Positions 55,367 to 64,000 of a DNA stretch of 64,000 nucleotides are shown here, piece by piece (position 1 is the stretch's first letter; each line of letters starts with the position of its first letter). The notes under the pieces are model-generated. The model ran no database searches. It was not told the origin of the DNA and worked only from the letters and a program-made list of their open reading frames with translations. Made by a program: the position numbers and the translations under genes. The DNA is from Hordeum vulgare subsp. vulgare (Eukaryota > Streptophyta > Magnoliopsida > Poales > Poaceae). The stretch is from NCBI RefSeq assembly GCF_904849725.1, contig NC_058523.1, positions 200,597,689 through 200,661,688 on the forward strand. Direction: 5' to 3'.

Positions 55367-56640
55367 TAGGTTCATGCGTAGATGTTATCATGAGTAGAAC
55401 ACAAAGGGTTTTGTGGACGATGATGTTCGATTTTCTGCCCTCCTTAGTTTTTTCTCGATTCAGCGGTATTGTTGGATTGAAGCGGCCCGGGCCGATATTA
55501 TTCGTACGCTTATGAAAGACTGGTTTCATCGATCGACATGCAACCTCGTTGCATAAAGATGACTGGCGGGTGTCGGTTTCTTCAAATTTAGTTGAATTGG
55601 TTTTGACCGAGGCGGTTCTTGGAGAGGTTAAATAGCAATTTGCACATCTCCGTTGTGGTTTTTGCGTAAGTAAGATGCGATCATACTAGATACCCATAGC
55701 AGCCACGTAAAACATGCAACAAGAAATTAGAGGACGTCTAACTTGTTTTTGCAGGGTATGCTTGTGATATGATATGGCCAATGACGTGATGTGATATATT
55801 GGATGTATGAGATGATCATGTTGTAATAGTTAATATCGACTTGCACGTCGATGGTATGGAAACCGGCAGAATCCATAGGGTTATCTTTAAACTAATGTTT
55901 GTGTCTGCAGATGCGTTTACTATATTGCTAGGACGTAGCTTTAGTAGTAATAGCATAAGTAGCACGACAACCTCGATGGCGACACGTTGATAGAGATCAT
56001 GGTGTGGCACCGGTGACAAGAAGATCGTGTCGGTGCTTTGGTGATGGAGATCAAGAAGCACATGATGATGGCCATATCATGTCACTTATGAATTGCATGT
56101 GATGTTAATCCTTTTATGCACCTTATTTTGCTTAGAACGACGGTAGCATTATGAGGTGATCTCTCACTAAAATTTCAAGACGAAATTGTGTTCTCCCCGA
56201 CTGTGCAATGTTGCTACAGTTCGTCGTTTCGAGACACCACGTGATGATCGGGTGTGATAGACTCAACGTTCACATACAACGGGTGCAAAACAGTTGCACA
56301 CGCGGAACAGTCGGGTTAAGCTTGACGAGCCTAGCATGTGCAGACATGGCCTCGGAACATATGATACCGAAAGGTTGAGCATGAATCGCATAGTTGATAT
56401 GATTAGCATAGAGATGCTTACCACTGAAACTATTCTCAACTCACGTGATGATCGGACTTGAGTTAATCAATTTGGATCATGTACCACTCAAATGACTAGA
56501 GAGATGTACTTTTTGATTGGGAGTTTAGCAAGTAATTTGATTAGTTAAACTCCAATTATCATGAACATAGTCAAAAGGTCTTTGCAAATTATGATGTAGC
56601 TTGCGCTATAGCTCTACTGTTTTTTATATGTTCCTAGAGA
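55367..56640 (+). other. Untranslated leader of BARE1-like element
   Basis: No protein is recognised. The sequence is consistent with the long leader of this family before gag. Confidence 0.6.
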
Positions 56641-56643
56641 AAA

Positions 56644-56705
56644 TTTGTGGACTGAGTCCGTAAAACTGATAGTAGAAACTTTGTGGACTGAGTCCGTAAA
56701 ACTGA
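56644..56705 (+). repeat. 36-bp tandem duplication
   Basis: TTTGTGGACTGAGTCCGTAA with the following AACTGA occurs at 56644 and again at 56680. The offset is 36 bases. Confidence 0.9.
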
Positions 56706-56719
56706 GGATTGTCCTCATT

Positions 56720-59700
56720 GTTGCACAGAAGGGTTATGTCCTTAATGCACCACTCGGTGTGCTGCACCTCGAGCGTCGTTTGTGGATGTTGCAAACATCT
56801 GACATACACGCTTTTGATGACTACGTGATAGTTCAGTGCGTAATACTTAATAGCTTAGAAGTAAGGCGCCGAAGACGTTTTGAAACGACGCGGAACATAA
56901 GAGATGTTCAAAGAGATGAAATTGAGATTTCATGCTCGTGCCCTTGTTGAGAGGTAAGAGACCTCCGACAAGATTCTTTGTCTACAAAGTAAAGGAGAAA
57001 AACTCAATCGTTGAGCATATGCTCAGATTGTCTGAGTACAACAATCGCTTGAATCAAGTGGGAGTTAATCTTCCAGATGAGATAGTGATGGTTCTCCAAA
57101 GTCACTGCCACCAAGCTGCTAGAGCTTCGTGATGAACTATAACACATCAAGGATAGATATGATGATCCTTGAGCAATTCGCAATGTTTGACACTGCGAAA
57201 GTAGAAATCAAGAAGGAGCATCAATTGTTGATGGTTAGTAAAACCACTAGTTTCGAGAAGGGCAAGGGCTAGAAGGGATACTTCATGAAACGGCAAACCA
57301 GTTGCTGCTCTAATGAAGAAACCCAAGATTGAACCCAAACCTGAGACTAAGTGCTTCTGTTATGAGGGGAACGGTCAATGAGACGGTACTACCCAAGATA
57401 CTTGGTAGATAAGAAGGCTGGCAAAGTCGACAAAGGTATATTTGATATACATGATATTGATGTGTACTTTAATAGTACTCCTAGTAGCACGCAGGTATTG
57501 GATACTGGTTCGGTTGCTAAGTGATTAGTAACTCGAAATGATAGCTACGGAATAAACGGCGACTAGCTAAAGGCGAGGTGACGATAAGTGTTGGAAGTGT
57601 TTCCAAGGTTGATGTGATAAAACATCGCACGCTCCCTCTATCATTGGGATTGGTGTTAAACCTAAATAATTGTTATTTGGTGTTTGCGTTGAGCGTGAAC
57701 ATGATTGGATCGTGTTTATTGCAAAACGATTATTCATTTAAAGAGAATAATAGTTATTCTATTTGCTTGAATAATTACCTTCAATGGTTTATTGTATCTC
57801 GATCGTAGTGTTACACATGTTCATAATATTGGTGCCAAAAGATACAAAGTAATAATGATAGCACCACTTAGTTGTGGCACTGCCACTTGAGTCATGTTGG
57901 TGTAAAATGCATGAAGATGCTCCATGCTGATGAATCTTTGTACTCACTCATTTTTGAAACGTTTGAGACATGCAAACCATTCCTGTTGGTATTAACGCAT
58001 GAAGAAACTCCATGCAGATGGATCGTTTGGACTCGCTTGATTTTGAATCAGTAGAGACATGCAAAACATACCACATCGAACAGGAGACTAACTTGTTGGG
58101 AGTGATACATTTTGATGTGTGCAGTCCAATGAGTGGTGAGGCACGTAGTGGATATCGTTATGTTCTTACTTCACTGACGATTTGAGTAGATACAGGAATA
58201 TTTACTTGATGAATCACAAGTCCGAAATATTGAAAAGTTCAAAGCTATTTCAGAGTGAAGATCATCGTGACAAGAGGATAAACTGTCTACGATATGATCA
58301 TAGAGATGAATATCTGAGTTGCGAGTTTTTGGTACACAGTTAAGACAATGTGGAAATTGTTTCACAATTTATGCCACCTAGAACACCATAGTGTGATGGT
58401 GTGTCCGAACTTCATAGCCGCGCCCTATTTGATATGGTGCATACTATGATGTCTCTTATCGAATTACCACTATCCTTTATGGGTTATGCATTAGAGACAA
58501 CCGCATTCACTTTAAATAGGGCACCACGTATTTCCATTGAGATGAAACAGTATAGACTATGGTTTGGAGAAACCTAAGCTGTCGTTTCTTGAAAGTTTGG
58601 GGCTGCGACGCTGATGTGAAAAAGTTTCAGTCTGATAATCTCGAACCCAAAGTGGATAAAATCATCTTCATAGGATATCCAAGACAGTTGGATACATCTC
58701 CTATCTCAGACCCGGAAGCAAAGTGTTTGTTTCTAGAAATGGGTCCTATCTCGAGGAAAGGTTTCTCTCGAAAGAATTGAGTGGGAGGGTGGTGGAACTT
58801 GATGAGGTTATTGAACCGTCACTTCAACTAGTGTGTAGCAGGGCGCAGGAAGATGTTGTTGTGGCGCCTACACCAATTGAAGTGGAAACTGATAATGGTG
58901 ATCATTGAGCTTCAGATCAAGTTACTACAGACCTGTAGGTCGACAAGGTCGCGTACTACTACATAGTGGTACCGTAACCCTGTCTTGGAGGTCATGTTGT
59001 TGAATAACAATGAACCTACGAGCTATGGAGAAGCGACGGTGGGCCCGGATTCCGACAAATGGCTGGAGGCCATGAAATCCAAGAGAGGATCCATGTATGA
59101 AGACAAAGTGTAGACTTTGGAAGAACTACTTGATGTTCGTAGGACAATTAAGTAAAGATGGATATTTAAAGTAAAGACAGACAATGATGGTGAAAAGTCA
59201 CCATTAAGAAAAGCTCGATTTGTCACAAAGATGTTTCCGACAAGTTCAAAGAGTTGACTATGATGAGACTTTCTCAATCGTAGCGATGCTAAAAGTCTGT
59301 TGGAATTATGTTAGTAGTTGCTGCACTATTTATGAAATATTGCACATAGGACGGTAAAACATTGTTTCCTCGACGGTTTCCTTGAGGAAAGGTTGTATGT
59401 GATACAACCAGAAGGTTTTGTCGATCCTAAGGATACTAACAAGTATGCAAGCTCCAGTGATCCTTCTATGGACTGGTGCAAGCATCTCGGAGTTGGAATA
59501 TACACTTTGATAAGATGATCAAAGCTTTTGGGTTTATACAAGGTTTATGAGAAACTTGTATTTCCAAAGAAGTGAGTGGGAGCACTATAGAATTTCTGAT
59601 AAGTATATGTGATTGACATATTGTTAATCGGAAGTAATGTTGAATTTCCGTGAAGCATAAAAGGTTGTTTGAAAGGAGTTTTTCAAAGGAAGACCTGGAT

Positions 59701-60340
59701 AGAGATATTTGAGCATTGAGCATCAAGATCTATAGAGATATATCTAAACGCTTAATAGACCTTTCAAATGAAATGCATGCCTTGACAAGTTTTTGAAGGA
59801 GTTCAGAATAGATCGGCAAAGTAGGAGTTCTTGGTTGTGTTGTAAGGTGTGAATATGAGTAAGACTCAAAAGCCCGACCACGGCAAAAGAAAGCGAAAGG
59901 ATGAAGGTCGTCCCCTATGCCTTAGCTGTAGGCTCTAAAGTATGCCAAGATGTGTACCGCACCTGATGTTTGCCTTGCCACAAGTCTGTTAAGAGGTACA
60001 CAGAGTGATACAGGATTGAATCACTGAACAACGGTCAAAGTTATCCTTAGTAACTAGTGGACTAAGGACTTTTTCTCGATTATGGAGGTGGTTAAAGAGT
60101 TCGCCGTAAAGGGTTACGTCGATGCAAGCTTTGACGCTAATCCGAATAACTATGAGTAGTAAAACGGATTCGTATAGTAGAGTAGATATTTGGAGTATTT
60201 TCGAATAGCACGTAGTAGCAGCATCTATAAGATGACATACAGATTTGTAAAGCACACACATATGTGAAAGTTTCAGAACCGTTGACTAAAACCTCTCTCA
60301 CGAGCAAGACGTGATCGGACCCCGGAACTATATGGGTGTT
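56720..60340 (+). pseudogene. BARE1-type gag-pol pseudogene
   Basis: Remnants appear in the normal Copia order. Gag has VEHMLRLSEYNNRLNQVG and NLPDEIV (56990-57100) and a ruined zinc knuckle near 57350. The protease neighbourhood has VLDTGSVAK-like sequence at 57500. The pre-integrase motif LWHCHLSHVGVKCMKML is at 57870-57920. An integrase fragment HFDVCSPMSGEARSGYRYV is near 58110-58165, with later pieces MGYALETTAFTLNRA near 58480 and LSCRFLKVWGCDADVKK at 58570-58625. Reverse transcriptase pieces include WLEAMKSK, YVIQPEGFVDPKD (59395-59433) and VYVIDILLIGSNVEF (59603-59647). The last is the catalytic box YVDD changed to YVID. Stops and frameshifts are frequent throughout, and much of the integrase core is missing. 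Confidence 0.85.
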
Positions 60341-60390
60341 AGATTCGTTAAAATCACATGGTGATGTGAACTAGATTATTGACTCTAGTG

Positions 60391-60402
60391 CAAGTGGGAG
60401 AC
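60391..60402 (+). other. Polypurine tract of BARE1-like element
   Basis: CAAGTGGGAGAC abuts the 3' LTR start, as in BARE1/Angela elements. Confidence 0.85.
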
Positions 60403-62194
60403 TGTTGGAAGTATGCCCTAGAGGCAATAATAAATTAGTTACTATTATATTTGTTTGTTCGTGATAATCACTTATTATCCATGCTATAATTGTATTGATT
60501 GGAAACTCAAATGCATGTGTGGATACATAGACAAAACACTGTCCCTAGTAAGCCTCTAGTTGACTAGCTCATTGATCAAAGATGGTAAAGGTTTCCTAAA
60601 CATAGACAAGTGTTGTCAGTTGATAACGGGATCACATCATTAGGAGAATCATGTGATGGACAAGACCCAAACTATGAACGTAGCATATTGATCGTGTCGT
60701 TTTATTGCTATTGTTTTCCGCGTGTCAAGTATTTGTTCCTATGACCATGGGATCATATAACTCACTGGCACCGGAGGAATACCTTGTGTGCATCAAACGT
60801 CGCAACATAACTGGGTGACTATAAAGGTGCTCTACAGGTATCTCTGAAGGTGTCCATTGAGTTAGTATGGATCAAGACTGGGATTTGTCACTCCTTGTGA
60901 CGGAGAGGTATCTCGGGGCCCACTCCGTAATGCAACATCACACACAAACCTTGCAAGCAATGTGACTAAGTGTAAGTCAAGGGATCTTGTATTACGGAAT
61001 GTGTAAAGAGACTTGTCGATAACGAGATTGAAATAGGTATGCCGGTACCGACGATCGAATCTCGGGCAAGTAACATACCGAAGGACAAAGGGAATGACAT
61101 ACGTGATTATACGAATCCTTGACACTGCGGTTCAACCGATAAGATCTTCGGAGTATATGTAGGATCCAATATGGGCATCCAGGTCCCGCTATTGGATATT
61201 GACCGAGGAGTACCTCGGGGCATGTCTACAAAGGTTTGACGATGTTTTAGTATAGTTGAGTTTTATGTGTGGTTATCGAATTTTATTCGGAGTCGCGGAT
61301 GAGATCACGGATGTCACGAGGGTTTCAGGAATGGTCCGAAAACGAAGATTGATATATAGGATGGCTTCATTTGGTTACCGGAAGGTTTTCGGCCATTACC
61401 CGGAATGTACCGGGAGTGACGAATGGGTTCTGAAAATTCACCGGGAGGGGGCAACCCACCCGGGGAAGCCCAATGGCCCTAGGGGTGGTGCACCAGCACT
61501 TAGTGGGTTGGTGGGACAGCCCAAGAGGGCCTTGGCGCCAAGGAAAGAAAACCAAAGAAAAAAGGACAGGTGGGAAGGTAGAGAAGGACTCCACTTTCCG
61601 ATCCTAATTTGAGTAGGATTGGAGGAGGACTCCTCGTCTCCCTTGGACGGCGCACCCATGAGGTCTTGGCCCTCAAGGCAAGCCTCTTCCCCCTCCCTCC
61701 TATATATAGTGGTGATTTAGGGCTGATTTGAGACAACTTTTGCCACGTGCAACTCAGATCAAGACACCATAGTTCTTCCTCTAGATCGTATTTCTGCGGA
61801 GCTCGGGCGGAGCCCTGCAGGAGTAGATCGTAACCACCACCGGAGCGCCGTCACGCTGCCGGAGAACTCATCGACTTCTCCGTCTTGCTTGCTGGATCAA
61901 GAAGGCCGAGATCATTGTCGAGCTGTACGTGTGCTGAACGCGGAGGTGTTGTCCGTTCGGCACTAGATCGGAGCGGATCGTGGGACGGATCGCGGGACGG
62001 TTCGTGGGACGGTTCGCGGGGCGGATCGAGGGACGTGAGGACGTTCCACTACATCAACCACATTTCTTAACGCTTCTTGCTGTGCGATCAACAAGGGTAC
62101 ATAGATCCAAAACTCCTCTCGTAGATGGACATCACCATGATAGGTCTTCGTGTGCGTAGGAATTTTTTTGTTTCCCATGCAACGTTCCCCAACA
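60403..62194 (+). repeat. 3' LTR of BARE1-like element
   Basis: 1,792 bp, highly similar to the 5' LTR along its whole length. It has one deletion of about 31 bp near 61230, where CATGTCTACA joins AAGGTTTGACGATG, plus scattered substitutions. Confidence 0.95.
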
Positions 62195-62199
62195 ATCAA
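62195..62199 (+). other. Target-site duplication ATCAA, right
   Basis: Identical to 53525-53529. The Sirevirus-like reading continues directly after it. Confidence 0.95.
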
Positions 62200-63316
62200 T
62201 GTGCCAGGTCCTCTCACTTGCGCAAAATCTTCACATTTAGTTAACTTTTCTGGGCATTCCTTCTTTGTGTCTATCACAGAACCCTCAAAAGTTGCTGAAG
62301 CCTTCATGCAACCTGAGTGGATTCAAGCCATGCAATATGAACTTCTTCAGTTCAAGCTAAATGACGTGTGCGAATTCGTCAAACGACCAGATCCTCGCAA
62401 GCACAATATCATCGGCACCAAGTGGATCTACCGAAACAAGCAAGATGAGGATGGTAAGGTAGTGAGGAATAAGGCATGGCTTGTAGCCCAAGGCTACACA
62501 CATGTTGAATTATGCACCTGTTGTACCTGTTGCTAGACTTGAAGCTATTCAAATACTACTTGCTTATGCTAATCATCATAATATTACTCTATGTCAAATG
62601 GATGTGAAAAGTACATTCCTCAATGGTAAGTTTGAGGAAGAAGTATATTTTTCTCAGCCCCCAGGTTTTGAAGACCCGAAGTATCCTGAGAAAGTCTTCA
62701 GACTCAAAAAGGCACTCTATGGCCTCAAGCAAGCCCCTCGGGCGTGGTACGATACATTGAAGGAATTCCTCATGAAGAAAGGCTTCAAACCCGGTTCACT
62801 TGATCCTACTCTTTTCACAAAATCCTGTGACAATTAACTATTTGTGTGCCAAATATATGTCGACGACATTATCTTTGGTTGTACTGACAAACATTACAGT
62901 GATGAATTTGTCTACATGATGAGTGAAGAATATCAAATGTCTATGATGGGGGAGCTGAAATTCTTCTTAGGTCTTCAAATTCGTCAACAATGCAACGACA
63001 TCTTCATATCTCAAGAGAAATACCTCAAGGCCGTTCTGAGGAAATTCGACATGCATGAATGCAAAGGCGTCAAGATCCCTATGCCGACCAACGCCCACCT
63101 CTACACTGACGAAAAAGGTAAAGATTTCGATCAGCAGGTATATCGTTCTATGATTGGATCTTTATTGTACCTATGTGCATCTAGGCCAAATATTATGCTT
63201 AGTGTTTGCATGTGTGCTCGTTTTCAAGCAAAACCGAAGGAATCACACCGTAAGGCTGTGAAACACATTCTTCGATACTTTTTAGCTCACACTCCAACAC
63301 TAGGAATATGGTACCC
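62200..63316 (+). pseudogene. Copia reverse transcriptase and start of RNase H, pseudogene
   Basis: This is the continuation of the Sirevirus-like pol. The first frame reads VNFSGHSFFVSITEPSKVAE, WIQAMQYELLQFKLNDV and NIIGTKWIYRNKQDE. A frameshift near 62500 leads to YAPVVPVARLEAIQILLAYA and CQMDVKSTFLNG, which holds the first catalytic Asp, then KKALYGLKQAPRAWYDTL. A stop at 62835 is followed by CQIYVDDIIFGCTD with the YVDD box intact (about 62848-62890), then MMGELKFFLGLQI and QVYRSMIGSLLYLCASRPNI. The RNase H region begins with LGIWYP and is cut at 63317 by an antisense LTR. Only a frameshift and a stop separate it from an open frame. Catalytic residues are retained. Confidence 0.9.
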
Positions 63317-64000
63317 TGATGACCCACAAGTGTAGGGGATCTATCGTAGCCTTTTCGATAGGTAAGTGTGTCAAACCCAGCGAGAAGCAGAAGGTATTGA
63401 CAAGTGATCTTGAGCAGGGAATAACTACAAGTATTGAAAGGTAACTTTTTATGGGTTTTCTAGTATAAGCAACAAGGAAATAAATGCAAGTAAAGTAAAT
63501 GGTGCCGAGGTGCAGCAAGTGGCCCAATCCTTTTGAACACAAATGATAAGCCGAGGGACTAAACTTATAAAGAGTAAGGCGTTCTCGAGGACACACGGGA
63601 GAGATAGTCAAGTGCTTTCGCCATACTCTGTCTAGTGCTATGTTTTGTATTGATAAGTGTTATGTGGGTGGATCTTAACAAATGCACCGTCTAGGCTAAG
63701 ACAAGTACACTCTTATGATTAATCCCTCTTGCAAGCATCCACAAATATAAGAGAGAAATTAAGGCTAAGCCTAACCATAGCAATAAGATTTAGGATCCAG
63801 TACTCCCTCATGCAAAAGTATGCGAACTGGGGTTCAGGTTTTTGTCACTCCGGCAACGCAACATAAGAATTATTTATACACGATGCATTTCACTAGGTCC
63901 TTAAAAAGGCGAAGTGTTATGTAGTCGACGTTCACATAACACCACTAGAATAATAACACCATAACTTAAATATCAATCAACACATATTACTTCAACATCA
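63317..64000 (-). repeat. Antisense Sabrina-like LTR, cut by window end
   Basis: Begins TGATGACCCACAAGTGTAGG and follows the LTR at 16015 closely, including GTGTTATGTAGTCGACGTTC near 63915. It inserted into the reverse transcriptase/RNase H reading. TACCC (63312-63316) would be the left copy of its target duplication. Whether it is a solo LTR or the end of a full element cannot be seen. Confidence 0.85.

Larger units (their letters stand above)
53530..62194 (+). mobile_element. Complete BARE1/WIS/Angela-like Copia element
   Basis: An 8,665-bp element with LTRs at 53530-55352 and 60403-62194, both TGTTGGAA...CCCCAACA. It has a PBS directly after the 5' LTR, a polypurine tract directly before the 3' LTR and the perfect 5-bp duplication ATCAA on both sides. 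The LTR start TGTTGGAAATATGCCCTA with GGCAATAATAAA is the hallmark of this Triticeae family. The interior is 5,050 bp and heavily decayed. It sits between codons of the Sirevirus-like pol, whose reading resumes after 62199. Confidence 0.95.
47795..63316 (+). mobile_element. Sirevirus/Maximus-like Copia element, interrupted and truncated by window structure
   Basis: The 5' LTR (47795-49184), PBS (49187-49198), gag (49267 to about 51830), protease and integrase (52037-53500) and reverse transcriptase (62200-63316) are in Copia order, integrase before reverse transcriptase. A complete BARE1-like element (53530-62194) splits the integrase/RT linker, and an antisense LTR cuts the RNase H region at 63317. 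The 3' LTR is outside the window. The long gag with a coiled-coil C-terminal part is characteristic of Sireviruses. It is inserted in the long-LTR Gypsy element; CTAAG (47790-47794) is the putative left target copy. Confidence 0.85.

Noticed and set aside
61256..61612. 118-codon open frame within an LTR
   Set aside because: The matching frame in the partner LTR is broken, and LTRs of this family are not known to encode a protein there.

Overview
The window looks like intergenic DNA from a large-genome grass of the wheat/barley group (Triticeae). It contains no recognisable host gene, tRNA or rRNA. Almost all of it is transposable elements nested inside one another. The assignment rests on a complete BARE1/WIS/Angela-type Copia element, Sabrina/WHAM-type Athila LTRs beginning TGATACGTCTCC, and a Sirevirus-type Copia whose LTR begins TGCATCTAGTGCC. 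These families are recognised from general knowledge, not from a database search.

Left part (1-15330). A short Tourist/Harbinger-type element (49-742, TTA duplication) lies beside a decayed PIF/Harbinger transposon with a Myb/NAM-associated ORF1 remnant and a transposase pseudogene (746-4319). The transposase is cut by a Gypsy LTR with its primer-binding site (4320-5604). That LTR is cut in turn by an Athila/Sabrina-like element (5605 to about 12890) that has an LTR, gag, protease and a 3' ORF but no reverse transcriptase. Low-information DNA follows, with two families of short tandem repeats, a MITE candidate and an antisense Copia LTR scrap.

Middle part (15331-47794). A minus-strand Athila-type element with a non-coding 3.2-kb interior (15331-32783) carries, inside its 3' LTR, a solo LTR of the same family (15518-27969). 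That solo LTR is split by a minus-strand Tat-like Gypsy element (16012-26892), whose own first three LTR bases are separated from the rest by another solo LTR (16015-17536). The 5' LTR of the outer element is interrupted at 32784 by a Gypsy element with LTRs of about 4.1 kb, and that LTR is split by a second Tat-like element (33328-42909). Both Tat-like elements carry gag-protease on the minus strand, a broken or missing polymerase, and a spliced gene on the opposite strand with a Transposase_28-like domain and a coiled coil. The second also has a four-copy, roughly 170-bp tandem array.

Right part (47795-64000). A Sirevirus-type Copia element has LTR, PBS, gag, protease, integrase and reverse transcriptase in order. 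It is interrupted by the complete BARE1/Angela-like element (53530-62194, perfect ATCAA target duplication) and, at 63317, by an antisense Sabrina-type LTR that runs off the window. The inner BARE-like copy is far more decayed in its coding region than the element it landed in, which suggests it was already defective when it was mobilised.

There is no operon-like cooperation here. The functional logic is autonomous and non-autonomous retroelements sharing machinery in trans.
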